From NCBI GenBank assembly GCA_026398875.1, contig JAPLSB010000019.1:248001-312000 (forward strand): a stretch of 64,000 bases of DNA, given 5' to 3'. The stretch's first letter is position 1. Each line of letters begins with the position of its first letter. The position numbers and the translations under genes are program-made. The stretch comes from Gammaproteobacteria bacterium (GTDB lineage Bacteria; Pseudomonadota; Gammaproteobacteria; Nevskiales; Nevskiaceae). Shown here one piece after another: positions 43,768-53,290 of this stretch. The notes under the pieces were generated by a model, which saw only the letters and a list, made by a program, of their open reading frames with translations, was not told the DNA's origin and did not search any database.

Positions 43768-45333
43768 GTGATAGCGCGACGCAGACGCAAGCTGGCGCTG
43801 ATCGCGGTGTCCACCGTGCTGGCCGGCCTGGTGCCGCCGCTGCTGACCTTGCTGGTCACCTGGAACCAGGCGATCGACGATGCCCGCGAACGTCTGGACC
43901 GCTATGCGGCATTGCTCGAACGCCGCGTCGATGACGTGTTTTCGACCGCCGACACCACCCTCGCCCAGTTGGCCGCGAGTGCCGATCCGCAGTGCAGCGA
44001 CGCCAGCATCGACCTGCTGCGCAAGGCGGTCTACACGTCCCTGTACTTTCGCGAAGCCGGTCTGATCGTCGACGACCATCTGGTCTGCTCCAGCATGCGT
44101 CGCTATCAGCCGCCGGTGGCGATCGACAATCCCGATCATCTGCGCTGGCCGAGCGATGGCATTCACATCGCCGCTCCCGACCTGACGCAGGAAGACGAGG
44201 TTTCGATTCGCGTGCTGCGCGGCACCGGAAGTGGTTCGCAGCCCGGCTTTGCCGTCAATTTGCTGCTCAATCCGCGCGAGCTGATGGAGCCGATCCGGGC
44301 CGCGATCGATGAACGCTCGATCGCGCTGCGCGTCGAGCGCAGCGATGGCCAGGTGCTGGCGCGCGCCGGCAGCGCGGCGGTGATCGAGGGCGCCGACAGC
44401 ATGGTCGGCAGCCGCGTCTCCGTACATTTCCCGCTGCGCGTGGTGGTCACTGGCTCGCGCGACGAGCTGATCGGGCACTGGTGGGAAAACGCCGCCGCAT
44501 TCGTCGCGTTGGGACTGACGATGTCGCTGCCGCTGTTCCTGATGCTGGTCCATCTCGATCGGCGCGAGCGCTCGATGGATGCCCAGCTCAGCGACGCGAT
44601 GGCCAACAATGAACTGTGTGTCCACTACCAGCCGATCCATGCCAGCGATGGCATGCAGGTGGTCGGCGCCGAGGCGCTGCTGCGCTGGCAGCATCCGCAG
44701 AAGGGAATGATCATGCCCGGCGTGTTCGTGCCGCTGGCCGAACTCTCCGGGCAGATCATTCCGCTGACCGCATGGCTGATGCGCCAGGTTCGCCGCGATC
44801 TGGAAACGATGATCGACCAGTATCCGGACTTCTATGTGGCGCTGAACCTGAGCCCGCGCCACTTCGCAGATCCCGAATTGCCAGCGCTGGTGCAGGAAGT
44901 GTTCGGCGATCGCTTTGCCAAGGGTCGGCTGGTGTTCGAGATCACCGAGCGGGAACTGCTGTCGTCATCGGACAACGTCGCCCGCAACGTCATCGATACC
45001 TTGCGTGCGCACGGCGCGCGCATCGCGCTGGATGACTTCGGCACCGGCTATTCGTCGATGCGCTACCTGTCGCAGTTCAGCTTCGACCTGCTGAAGATCG
45101 ACAAGGCCTTCGTCGACGCCATCGGCACCGAATCGCTCACGGCGGGTCTGGTCGAGGACATGGTGACGATGGCCCGCCGTCTCGGCCTTGCCACGGTCGC
45201 CGAAGGTGTCGAGACCGATTTCCAGATCGAGCGGCTGCGCAGTGCCGGCGTCGACTACCTGCAGGGCTGGCGGCTGTCGGCGGCGCTGCCACTGGCCGAA
45301 CTGCTGGGCTATCTGGATCGCGCCGAGCATTGA
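43768..45333 (+). CDS. CSS-motif EAL phosphodiesterase (c-di-GMP)
   Basis: A 521-residue inner-membrane enzyme that hydrolyses cyclic di-GMP. TM1 (about 8-30), a periplasmic CSS-motif sensor domain (about 35-230, with LVCSSMRRY), TM2 (about 236-258) and an EAL domain (about 270-515). Catalytic residues are complete: EALLRWQHP, NLSPRHF, EITERELL, DDFGTGYSS, LKIDKAFV, AEGVETD and LQGWRLS. CSS proteins respond to DsbA/DsbB redox state through the two Cys. Start is a GTG with GGAGG 10 nt upstream, better than an ATG 17 codons earlier. Confidence 0.93.
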   Translation: MIARRRRKLALIAVSTVLAGLVPPLLTLLVTWNQAIDDARERLDRYAALLERRVDDVFSTADTTLAQLAASADPQCSDASIDLLRKAVYTSLYFREAGLIVDDHLVCSSMRRYQPPVAIDNPDHLRWPSDGIHIAAPDLTQEDEVSIRVLRGTGSGSQPGFAVNLLLNPRELMEPIRAAIDERSIALRVERSDGQVLARAGSAAVIEGADSMVGSRVSVHFPLRVVVTGSRDELIGHWWENAAAFVALGLTMSLPLFLMLVHLDRRERSMDAQLSDAMANNELCVHYQPIHASDGMQVVGAEALLRWQHPQKGMIMPGVFVPLAELSGQIIPLTAWLMRQVRRDLETMIDQYPDFYVALNLSPRHFADPELPALVQEVFGDRFAKGRLVFEITERELLSSSDNVARNVIDTLRAHGARIALDDFGTGYSSMRYLSQFSFDLLKIDKAFVDAIGTESLTAGLVEDMVTMARRLGLATVAEGVETDFQIERLRSAGVDYLQGWRLSAALPLAELLGYLDRAEH

Positions 45334-45442
45334 GCGGCCCGGCTCCGGGTCGCTGCCTTCAAGGGCAGACCCGAGCGCCATGCCACCAGCCGTGTGCATC
45401 GGCAACAATGCAGCGCACGACTGCCAAGAGCCCGAATACGAG

Positions 45443-46522
45443 ATGACCGAGATCGCCGCCCCGCTGGACACCGCCGGTACCGTCCGCGACGAGAATGCCT
45501 TCGATCCGGCGCGGATCCTGCCGTTCCTGCAATCGCGGATTGCCGGTCTGGTCGATGGCCCGCTGGAGCTGCGGCAGTTTCCCGGCGGCGCGTCGAATCT
45601 CACCTACCAGCTGACCGTCGGCAGTCGGGAAATGATCCTGCGCCGGCCGCCGTCCGGCACGAAGGCCAAGGGCGCCCACGACATGGGCCGCGAGTTCCGG
45701 GTGCTGGAACGGCTGAATCCGCATTTCGCCTGCCCGAAGCCGCTGGCCTATTGCGAGGACACCAGCCTGATCGGCTCGGATTTCTACGTGATGGACAAGC
45801 TGACCGGCGTGATCCTGCGCCGCGACCTGCCGGCCGGCGTCAGCTACAGCCCGGAGCGCGCCCGGCAGCTGTGCCTGAACCTGATCGATACCCAGATCGC
45901 GCTGCATCAGCTGGATTACCAGGCCGCCGGGCTGTCCGACATGGGCAAGCCGGCTGGTTATGTCGAGCGCCAGGTCAGTGGCTGGAGCGAGCGCTTCGGC
46001 CGCGTGATCACCGACGATATTCCGAGCTACGACGCGATCATCCGCTGGCTGACCACGCACATGCCGGCCGATTCCGCACGGCCGGCGATCATCCACAACG
46101 ACTACCGCTACGACAACGTGGTGCTGAGCCCCGACGACGCGCTGACCGTGATCGGCGTGCTCGACTGGGAAATGGCCACGCTCGGTGATCCGCTGCTCGA
46201 TCTGGGCTCGTCGCTGGCCTACTGGGTCGAGGCCGGCGATCCGCCGGAAATGCAGGCCATCCGCATGCAGCCATCGAACATCCCCGGCATGCTGACCCGG
46301 GCGGAGATCATCCGGCACTACGAGGATCGCACCGGCCGGGCGATCCCGAATGCCGACTGGTACTACGTGTTTGGCCTGTTCCGGCTCGGCGTCATCGCCC
46401 AGCAGATCTACTACCGCTACAAGCTCGGCCAGACCACGAATCCCAAGTTCAAGGCCTTCGGCCTATTCGTGACCGTTCTGGCGCAGGTCTGCGAACGGGT
46501 GATGGCGCAGTCCAAGCTCTGA
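45443..46522 (+). CDS. Phosphotransferase family protein (APH-like, ACAD10-type)
   Basis: A 359-residue kinase-like enzyme. Catalytic loop IIHNDYRYDNVVL and metal motif GVLDWEMATLGDPLLDLGS are intact, and the N-terminal lobe shows FPGGASNLTYQL and MILRRPPSG. This subgroup of the APH family is often found with acyl-CoA dehydrogenases and short-chain dehydrogenases; an acyl or hydroxyacyl substrate is likely by analogy with ACAD10/11 kinases. Antibiotic resistance is not implied. An in-frame ATG at 45380 would add 21 residues. A small membrane-protein gene follows at 46539. Confidence 0.9.
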   Translation: MTEIAAPLDTAGTVRDENAFDPARILPFLQSRIAGLVDGPLELRQFPGGASNLTYQLTVGSREMILRRPPSGTKAKGAHDMGREFRVLERLNPHFACPKPLAYCEDTSLIGSDFYVMDKLTGVILRRDLPAGVSYSPERARQLCLNLIDTQIALHQLDYQAAGLSDMGKPAGYVERQVSGWSERFGRVITDDIPSYDAIIRWLTTHMPADSARPAIIHNDYRYDNVVLSPDDALTVIGVLDWEMATLGDPLLDLGSSLAYWVEAGDPPEMQAIRMQPSNIPGMLTRAEIIRHYEDRTGRAIPNADWYYVFGLFRLGVIAQQIYYRYKLGQTTNPKFKAFGLFVTVLAQVCERVMAQSKL

Positions 46523-46538
46523 ACGGCGGCCCGCCGGC

Positions 46539-46880
46539 ATGGATCACCGCGACCCGATCAGCGCCGACGAGGACGCCCGCCACGAGCGCATCCTCGAACG
46601 GCTGCTGACGGCCGCCACCAGCATGACCGGCATCTGCGTCGGCCTGCTCGGCGCCGTCAATGCTTTCGCCCGCTCGCGCAACGTCGAAACCTTCGCCGAC
46701 GACGTGCTGGCGTTGAACGCGCTGATGTTTCTGATCTGCTGCTATCTGGTGGTCTGGGGGCTGCGCACCAGCAGCCGCCACACCACGGCCCGGCTGCTAA
46801 GTGCCGTCGAAACCCTGTTCCTCGCGTCGATGACCATGCTGGTCGGCATCGGCTTCTTTGTCGTCTACTCGGTGCTCTAG
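46539..46880 (+). CDS. Small hypothetical membrane protein
   Basis: A 113-residue protein with a charged N-terminus (MDHRDPISADEDARHERI), then three hydrophobic segments (about 25-42, 57-75, 88-110) and no recognisable domain. I cannot name a family. It starts 16 nt after the phosphotransferase gene, on the same strand, so is probably co-transcribed. It is convergent with the M48 protease gene. Confidence 0.7.
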   Translation: MDHRDPISADEDARHERILERLLTAATSMTGICVGLLGAVNAFARSRNVETFADDVLALNALMFLICCYLVVWGLRTSSRHTTARLLSAVETLFLASMTMLVGIGFFVVYSVL

Positions 46881-46901
46881 CGGCACGCAGTCGGCGCCGG
46901 C

Positions 46902-48755
46902 TCAGGCCCGATAGACCTCGCTGTCGGCGGTCTTGGTGGCCCGCCTGAACAGCGCCTTCAGTTCGGAACGGTAGATCGCCACGGTCAGCGTATCGGCCAG
47001 TTCCAGCGCCAGCCGAAGCTCGGCCTCGGCCTGCGCCGGCGTGATGCGCTTGAAGCGCCGGGGCTTTGCCAGCAGCAGCCACGCCGGCTGCTCCGGGAAC
47101 ACCTCGACCTGCTTGCGAACCAGCCACACGCGACCCAGCCATTTCAAGCTGCTGCAGGCCTGGGCCAAGCGCTGGAATTGATCGGGTGCCAGACCATGTC
47201 CGAGATAGCGGTCCTTGGGCCGGAACTCGGCTCGTTCGGCATCGGCACGCCGTTCCAGGTCGTCACGCGCGCGCCAGATGTCGATGTAGCTCTCGGCCTC
47301 GGCCACCCGACCGCGTTCCATCAGGTGTTCGTGGATCAGCAGGGCGCCGGGCTTGATCGCGTTCGGATCCTGCTGCATCACCGCCTCGATCAGCGCGATG
47401 CCGCTGTCGTCGCCCTGGCCCAGCAGGATCTGGCCGATCGCGTAGCGCGCTTCGGCGGCATCCGGGTAGGTGTCCGCAAAGGCCCGGAACAGCGGCAGCG
47501 CGGTCGCCGCGTCGTGGATGATCTCGGTCAGCGTGGCATGACGCCAGCTCTCCGCACGATCCAGCCCGCCGTCGCCATTGGCCTTGTCGTCGAGCGCCGA
47601 CAACTCCTGCTGCTCCTGCCGGCGCTGCTCGTGCAGCGCGCGCCAGGAATCGCCGACGTTGCTGCGCCACTGCGCGTCGAACTCGGCCGCCAGCACGCGC
47701 GCCGTCGGCCCCAGAAACGCATCGGCCGCCGATTGCGCAGCACCCGCCGGCACCATCGCGCCGACCTTGAGCGCGGCCAGCCGGTCGACCAGGGCCGGAT
47801 GGGTGTCCGCGGCGTGGGTCCGGTTCAGCAGCGCCCGCTGCAGCCGCGCTTCGGCATCGTGCCAGTCGGCATAGCGGTGGCCGCCGTCCAGCAACTGCGT
47901 GAACGGCTGGATCGACGGCTCCGGCTCGTGCGGCACTCGCTGCCACAGCGGCTGCCAGACCTGACGCTGCTGGTAGTCATGACCGATCTGCGCGATGACC
48001 AGCGCTTCGGCAACGGGAGCGGTGCCGACCAGCTTCGCGCTGGCCGCATCGGCGGCGTATTCCTGGGCCCGTGCCAGCACGAATGAATAGGCGTTGAACA
48101 GCGGCCCGAACCAGCCGAAGAAACGCTTGAAGAAGAAGCCACCGCGCTGATCGAACTGCGACTGCAAGCGCGCCCACAGCACCCGCATGCGATAGATGCG
48201 GCCGGTGATCCGCGAATCGCCGGCACCGAAATGGCCGAACTCGTGCGCCAGCACCGCGCGGAACTGATCCGGCGACATCGCCGACATCATCGGCAGCCCA
48301 AGGATCAGGTAATTCCGCCAGCCGCCGAGGACCCCGAGCCGGGCGTGCTCGACGACAGCTGCGTTGTAGCTGTCGGTGAGCAGCACCTGATGCGGCTTCG
48401 GGCCCGGGATCGCCGCTCGAATGCGCTCGATCTCGGCAAACAGCGCCGGTGCCTCGGCAGGCTTGAGCACGCGGCCCTGCGGCGGATCGAAGCGCACCCA
48501 GACCGCTTTCAGCACCGACCACGAGAACCAGATCGGCAGCCAGATGATCTTCAGCAGCTTGACCAGCAGGACCGGCTGCACGAAGCAGATCAGCACCAGC
48601 ACCAGGCTGGTCAGCAGCGCCAGCACCACCATCAGCAGCACGTACAGATAGCCGGCGGCGGCCAGTGCGAGGACCTGCAGACGGAAGCGTCCGGGGTGGC
48701 GCCGCGCGCGCTCGGCAAGACGTTGTACCCGTTCGTTGAAATCCTGTTCGGTCAT
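46902..48755 (-). CDS. M48-family membrane metalloprotease
   Basis: A 617-residue zinc protease. Two N-terminal TM segments (about 24-60 and 66-90) precede the catalytic domain with HEFGH at 171-175 inside VLAHEFGHFGAGD, and the downstream zinc Glu is expected in the AQEYAADAASAKL block. The C-terminal half (about 380-617) is helical with a TPR-like stretch (FRAFADTYPDAAEARYAIGQILLGQGD). This large M48 form resembles HtpX/Ste24 relatives and may take part in membrane-protein quality control. Divergent from the SDR gene. Confidence 0.9.
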   Translation of the reverse strand: MTEQDFNERVQRLAERARRHPGRFRLQVLALAAAGYLYVLLMVVLALLTSLVLVLICFVQPVLLVKLLKIIWLPIWFSWSVLKAVWVRFDPPQGRVLKPAEAPALFAEIERIRAAIPGPKPHQVLLTDSYNAAVVEHARLGVLGGWRNYLILGLPMMSAMSPDQFRAVLAHEFGHFGAGDSRITGRIYRMRVLWARLQSQFDQRGGFFFKRFFGWFGPLFNAYSFVLARAQEYAADAASAKLVGTAPVAEALVIAQIGHDYQQRQVWQPLWQRVPHEPEPSIQPFTQLLDGGHRYADWHDAEARLQRALLNRTHAADTHPALVDRLAALKVGAMVPAGAAQSAADAFLGPTARVLAAEFDAQWRSNVGDSWRALHEQRRQEQQELSALDDKANGDGGLDRAESWRHATLTEIIHDAATALPLFRAFADTYPDAAEARYAIGQILLGQGDDSGIALIEAVMQQDPNAIKPGALLIHEHLMERGRVAEAESYIDIWRARDDLERRADAERAEFRPKDRYLGHGLAPDQFQRLAQACSSLKWLGRVWLVRKQVEVFPEQPAWLLLAKPRRFKRITPAQAEAELRLALELADTLTVAIYRSELKALFRRATKTADSEVYRA

Positions 48756-48858
48756 GCTGGCCCTTGGGGTGATCGGATGGTGTCCGCCAGCGCATCGCCT
48801 GCGGATCGCTGCAGCTAAACTCCCGAGACAACATCACGATTATCGACTCGGAGCAGCC

Positions 48859-49635
48859 ATGGCGACTCAACTTTTCGATCTGACCGGCAAGGTCGCGCTG
48901 ATCACGGGCGCGTCCCGCGGCATCGGCGAGGCGACGGCCCGGCTGCTTGCCGAACAGGGCGCCCACGTGGTGATCTCCAGCCGCAAGCAGGAAGACCTTG
49001 ACGTGGTGGCGGCCAGCATCATCGCCAGCGGCGGCAAGGCCACGGCGATCGCCGCCCATCAGGGTGAATCGGCAGCACTGAAGGCCTTGATCGGCGAGAT
49101 CGAAGCCGGTCTTGGCCGCCTCGACATCCTGGTCAACAACGCGGCCACCAATCCGTACTTCGGCCATATCAGCGACACCGAGATGTCGATGGTCGACAAG
49201 ACGCTGCAGGTCAACATCAAGGGCTATTTCGAACTGGCCGCGCTGGCCTCGAAGCTGATGAAGAAGACCGGTGGCGGCGCCATCGTCAATATCGCGTCGA
49301 TCAACGGCGTGAAGCCGGGCATGTACCAGGGCATCTATTCGATCACCAAGGCCGCGGTCATCAACATGACCCAGGCCTTTGCCAAGGAATGCGCAAGCTG
49401 GGGCGTGCGCTGCAATGCCGTGCTGCCGGGCCTGACCGAAACCAAGTTCGCGTCGACGCTGACCAAGAACGAGCAGCTGATGAAGCAGGTGCTGCCGCAG
49501 ATTCCGCTGGGCCGTGCCGCCCAACCCGCCGAAATCGCACCGGCCATCCTCTATCTGGTGTCGCCCGCCGCCAGCTACGTGACCGGCACCACCTTGACGG
49601 TCGACGGCGGCCTGATCGGCTGCGGCGGGCTCTGA
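48859..49635 (+). CDS. Short-chain dehydrogenase/reductase (classical SDR)
   Basis: A 258-residue NAD(P)-dependent oxidoreductase. Cofactor motif TGASRGIGEA (T-G-x3-G-x-G), NNAAT, catalytic Ser in NIASING and Y-x3-K in YSITKAA, and the closing SYVTGTTLTVDGG. It resembles 3-oxoacyl-ACP reductase/DHRS4-type enzymes; the substrate is not determinable. ATG follows GGAG. The gene stands directly before a LON-domain gene (9 nt). Confidence 0.93.
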   Translation: MATQLFDLTGKVALITGASRGIGEATARLLAEQGAHVVISSRKQEDLDVVAASIIASGGKATAIAAHQGESAALKALIGEIEAGLGRLDILVNNAATNPYFGHISDTEMSMVDKTLQVNIKGYFELAALASKLMKKTGGGAIVNIASINGVKPGMYQGIYSITKAAVINMTQAFAKECASWGVRCNAVLPGLTETKFASTLTKNEQLMKQVLPQIPLGRAAQPAEIAPAILYLVSPAASYVTGTTLTVDGGLIGCGGL

Positions 49636-49644
49636 CCGCGAGGC

Positions 49645-50241
49645 ATGGCGATGGCGATGGAAATCCCGATCTTCCCGCTGGGCACGGTTCTGTTTCCCGG
49701 TGGTCGACTGCCGCTGCGCATCTTCGAGCCGCGCTATGTGGAAATGACCAAGGCCTGCATCCGTGACAACACGGTGTTCGGCGTCTGCCTGATCGTTGGT
49801 GGCTTCGAGGTCGGCACGCCGGCGGTGCCGGCGAAAGTCGGCTGCACGGCGCGGATCATCGACTGGGACGTGCCCAATCCGGGCCTGTTCACGCTGAACT
49901 CGCAGGGCGAAACGGCGTTCCGGCTGCTGGGTCGTCGCACCCAGTCCGATGGCCTGATCATCGGCACGGTGGAACTGATCGAGCCACCGGATCCGACCGG
50001 CGTGCCGGAACGCTACGAGCCGATGCAGCAGCTGCTCGGCGATCTGATCAAGGAGATCGGCGAGGACAATTTCGCCCGGCCGCCGCGCTTCGACGATGCC
50101 GCATGGGTCGCCTGCCGGCTGGCCGAATTGCTGCCGATTCCCCCCGAACGCAAGCAGAAGCTGCTTGAAGCGACACGGCCGCTGGCAATGCTGTCGGATG
50201 TCGAGACGCTGCTGAAGGGCTTGCGGGACGATCGCTCTTGA
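49645..50241 (+). CDS. LON N-terminal (substrate-binding) domain protein
   Basis: A 198-residue protein corresponding to the N-terminal domain of Lon protease only: IPIFPLGTVLFPGGRLPLRIFEPRYVEM at the start, GTPAVPAKVGCTARI, then the helical part ending LLKGLR. It has neither ATPase nor protease domain. Such stand-alone LON proteins are common in gammaproteobacteria; function is unknown. The stop overlaps the start of the DUF1415 gene (TTGA). Confidence 0.93.
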   Translation: MAMAMEIPIFPLGTVLFPGGRLPLRIFEPRYVEMTKACIRDNTVFGVCLIVGGFEVGTPAVPAKVGCTARIIDWDVPNPGLFTLNSQGETAFRLLGRRTQSDGLIIGTVELIEPPDPTGVPERYEPMQQLLGDLIKEIGEDNFARPPRFDDAAWVACRLAELLPIPPERKQKLLEATRPLAMLSDVETLLKGLRDDRS

Positions 50242-50795
50242 GTACGGCGGCGATGCACCCGGTCGAGACTCAGGTTCGTGCCTGGCTTGAGTCGATCGTC
50301 ATCGGCCTGAACCTGTGTCCGTTCGCCTCGAAGCCGTTCCGCGAACAACGCGTGCGGGTATTCGTCAGTGAAGCGAGCACCGGCATCGAGCTGCTGACCG
50401 ATCTGCAGATGGAACTGGCCAGGCTGGCTGATACGCATGCCGCGATACTGGAAACCACGTTGATCGCGATTCCGAAGATGCTGGCCGACTTCGCCGACTA
50501 CAACGACTTTCTCGACGATGTCGACGCCCTGCTCGACCAGTACGAGTGGTCGGGCGAATACCAGGTGGCGAGCTTCCATCCGGACTACCAGTTTGCCGGC
50601 ACCGTGCCAACGGAAGCGGGCAATTACACCAACCGCTCGCCGGTGCCGATCCTGCACCTGCTGCGCGAGGACAGCGTCGCGGCTGCCATCGACAGTCACC
50701 CGGATCCGGAAGGAATTCCCGAAGCCAACGTCGCCAGGCTTGAAGCGATGTCGCTGGCACAGCGTCGCGCGCTGTTTTCGTTCCTTGCCCGCTGA
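50238..50795 (+). CDS. DUF1415 family protein
   Basis: A 185-residue soluble protein with the family landmarks VIGLNLCPFA near the N-terminus, VASFHPDYQFAGT and NYTNRSPVPILHLLRE. DUF1415 proteins are conserved in gammaproteobacteria, without known role. A TTG at 50238 overlaps the previous stop; the ATG at 50253 is also possible and would shorten the protein by five residues. Translational coupling to the LON-domain gene is likely. Confidence 0.92.
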   Translation: MSTAAMHPVETQVRAWLESIVIGLNLCPFASKPFREQRVRVFVSEASTGIELLTDLQMELARLADTHAAILETTLIAIPKMLADFADYNDFLDDVDALLDQYEWSGEYQVASFHPDYQFAGTVPTEAGNYTNRSPVPILHLLREDSVAAAIDSHPDPEGIPEANVARLEAMSLAQRRALFSFLAR

Positions 50796-51032
50796 CGCGG
50801 TGCCGCGCCCGACCGGAACGAATGCCGATGGCTGACGGCACGAATGCGCGGATTGCTGTCCAACCTTCAGGCCATCGCCTGACGGCTGTGTTTCTCGCCG
50901 TCGGCACACGCTCCGGCATCGTCGCCGTCAACTCCGAACGCTATAGTTCGCCGCCGCTCGATCACAACGATCCGTCATCCGCGTAGCGCGGAATGGACGG
51001 ACACCGAAGCCCCCAACCAGGAGACCCACGCA

Positions 51033-52691
51033 ATGACCTCGCTGCCGCCGATTGATCGCACGCCGTCCGCCTACAACTACCAGCTGCTGATCAAGCACCT
51101 GCTGACCAGCCCGATCAATCGCGCTTCGAAGAACCAGATCGTCTACCGCGACCAGGCCCGCTTCACGTATCCGCAGTTCGTCGAGCGCGTGCACCGCGCC
51201 GCCAACCTGCTGAGCGGTCTCGGTGCGAAGCCGGGCATGACCATCGCTGTGATGGAGTGGGACAGCCAGCGCTACCTGGACCTGTACTTCGCGATTCCGA
51301 TGCTCGGCTGCGTGATGCAGACGGTGAATATCCGCCTGAGCCCGGACCAGATGCTGTACACGCTGAACCACGCAGCGGCCGATATCGTGCTGTGCAATGC
51401 GGACTTCGTGCCGATGCTCGAGCCGCTGCTCGACAAGCTGGAGACCGTGAAGCACTACATCGCGATTTCCGAAGACGGCAGCGTGCCGGCGTCGAAGATT
51501 CCTTTCGCTGGCGAATACGAGACGCTGCTCGCGCAGGCGACGGCCTGCTTCGACTTCCCGGAGTTCGACGAGAACGTGCGGATGTCGACGTTCTACACCT
51601 CCGGCACCACCGGCCTGCCGAAGGGCGTGTACTACAGCCACCGCCAGATGATGCTGCACACGCTGGCCGTCGCCTCGACGTTCGGCACCGCGCCAGTCCA
51701 GGGCCGCCTGCACCAGGACGACGTGTACATGGCGATCACGCCGATGTTCCACGTCCACGCCTGGGGCATGCCGTACGTCGCGACGATGCTTGGCATCAAG
51801 CAGGTCTACGCGGGCCGTTACACGCCGGACATGCTGCTGCAGCTGATCGCCAAGGAAGGCGTCACCTATTCGCACTGCGTGCCGACCATCCTGCACATGA
51901 TCCTGAGCCACCCGATGGCCAAGGAAGTGGACCTGTCGCGCTGGAAAGTGCTGGTTGGCGGCTCGGCACTGCCGAAGGGACTGGCCAAGGCCGCACTCGA
52001 CCGTGGCATCGACGTGTTCACCGGCTACGGCATGTCGGAAACCGGCCCGCTGCAGATCATCAACCACGTTCCCACCGACCAGCTCGGCGGCGACACCGAC
52101 CATCAGGCCAGCGTGCGCGTCCGTACCGGTCGACCGGCGCTGCTCTGTGACGTGCGCGCCGTCGACCCCGAGATGAAGCCGCTGCCGAGCGACGGCAAGT
52201 CGACCGGTGAAATCGTGTTTCGCTCGGTGTGGACCACGCAGGGCTATTACAAGAATCCGTCCGCATCGGAAGAACTCTGGCATGGCGGCTGGATGCACTC
52301 GGGCGACATCGGCAGCTTCGGTCCGGACGGCGTGCTGGTGATCTCCGATCGCGTCAAGGACGTGATCAAGACCGGCGGCGAATGGGTGTCATCACTCGAT
52401 CTCGAGAACCTGATTTCCGCCCATCCGTGCGTTTCCGAAGTCGCGGTGATCGGCGTGAAGGATGCGAAGTGGGGCGAACGCCCGGTCGCACTGGTCGTGC
52501 TGAAGGCAGGCGAGACCGGTGACGAGGCCGAGATCAAGCGCTACATGATGACGTTCGCCGACAAGGGCGTGATCTCCAAGTACGGCGTCCCGGAGCGCGT
52601 GCTGTTCGTCGAGGCGCTGGACAAGACCAGCGTCGGCAAGCTCGACAAGAAGGTGCTGCGCGTCAAGTTCGCGGACGTGGGTTCGGCTTGA
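51033..52691 (+). CDS. Fatty-acyl-CoA ligase (AMP-binding)
   Basis: A 552-residue adenylate-forming enzyme activating a fatty or related carboxylic acid with ATP and CoA. P-loop FYTSGTTGLPKGVYYSH, A5-type GYGMSETGP, A8-type GWMHSGDIGSF with DRVKDVIKTGGEW, and the C-terminal catalytic Lys in TSVGKLDKK. The sequence is of the medium/long-chain acyl-CoA synthetase kind (AlkK-like). AGGAGA lies upstream of the ATG. REP-like palindromes follow it. Confidence 0.95.
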   Translation: MTSLPPIDRTPSAYNYQLLIKHLLTSPINRASKNQIVYRDQARFTYPQFVERVHRAANLLSGLGAKPGMTIAVMEWDSQRYLDLYFAIPMLGCVMQTVNIRLSPDQMLYTLNHAAADIVLCNADFVPMLEPLLDKLETVKHYIAISEDGSVPASKIPFAGEYETLLAQATACFDFPEFDENVRMSTFYTSGTTGLPKGVYYSHRQMMLHTLAVASTFGTAPVQGRLHQDDVYMAITPMFHVHAWGMPYVATMLGIKQVYAGRYTPDMLLQLIAKEGVTYSHCVPTILHMILSHPMAKEVDLSRWKVLVGGSALPKGLAKAALDRGIDVFTGYGMSETGPLQIINHVPTDQLGGDTDHQASVRVRTGRPALLCDVRAVDPEMKPLPSDGKSTGEIVFRSVWTTQGYYKNPSASEELWHGGWMHSGDIGSFGPDGVLVISDRVKDVIKTGGEWVSSLDLENLISAHPCVSEVAVIGVKDAKWGERPVALVVLKAGETGDEAEIKRYMMTFADKGVISKYGVPERVLFVEALDKTSVGKLDKKVLRVKFADVGSA

Positions 52692-52703
52692 GGCAGCCAT
52701 AGG

Positions 52704-52821
52704 GCGGATCGCGATCCGCGATTGACGCAGCGCCTCGGCCGGCTACGCGCTGGACGAGGCGCCTGCCGTCGACTCGGGTCGCAGCACTTGCTTCATGGAT
52801 AGCGGCGGGTCGCGACCCGCC
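52704..52821. repeat. Pair of REP-like palindromes
   Basis: Two related perfect palindromes start 100 bp apart: GCGGATCGCGATCCGC (52704-52719) and GGCGGGTCGCGACCCGCC (52804-52821), both inside TAGGGCGG/TAGCGGCGG...CCCTA-like surroundings. Such extragenic GC palindromes are typical REP/BIME elements. They follow the acyl-CoA ligase gene and may also form its transcript end. A similar core occurs at 7546-7565. Confidence 0.6.
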
Positions 52822-53083
52822 CTACCCCTGCTGGCGGACGCGCGCCGTACGGCATGGTTTTTCAGCAGACGGCGCGCCGGAATCGGCAGCAGTGAATCTG
52901 CTTCTCGCGATGCCGCGTTGGAAGCAGCGTCCGTCGCTGGACGCAAAGAATGTCTGCGGCCCGGCCTTCTTCAGCGACACAAAGTGTGTCGTGCTGGCTT
53001 GCTTGCTGGACGGAAGCTCGATGTCGGCCGATGACATAACGCGCAGGCCAGACGTTGATGCACTCGGTTGCTTCTCGTGATCT

Positions 53084-53290
53084 TAAGCCGGCACGCCTGG
53101 CCCGCTGCTCATCAATGCAATGCCAATCGGAATGTCGGTCTCGATGCGGGGCGCGCGCGGCGTTGGGGGACTAGGCAGTTATTTTTTCGCCAGCTGGGCG
53201 CCGACCACGTATTTTGACGAGGGATACATCGACGCGGCTCACGTCATTACCAGCAAGCCAGTGTTCGTTGGCAAGTTCGGCGCGAGGTGA
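53084..53290 (+). pseudogene. Possible gene remnant or small ORF (C-terminal fragment)
   Basis: An open frame from after a stop near 53083 to TGA at 53290 encodes a sensible-looking sequence (GTPGPLLINAMPIGM ... SYFFASWAPTTYFDEGYIDAA ... KPVFVGKFGAR). The first ATG is at 53120, giving 56 residues. GC-rich third positions suggest that it was once or is still coding. No family is recognised. It may be the tail of a degraded gene in a region otherwise without genes. Confidence 0.3.

Noticed and set aside
45443..46522. Aminoglycoside resistance gene
   Set aside because: The APH fold is of the ACAD10-type phosphotransferase group; nothing points to antibiotic modification.
52795..53080. Short overlapping frames on both strands after the acyl-CoA ligase
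   Set aside because: Neither strand shows a ribosome site or a family pattern; the region contains REP-like palindromes and is better read as non-coding.
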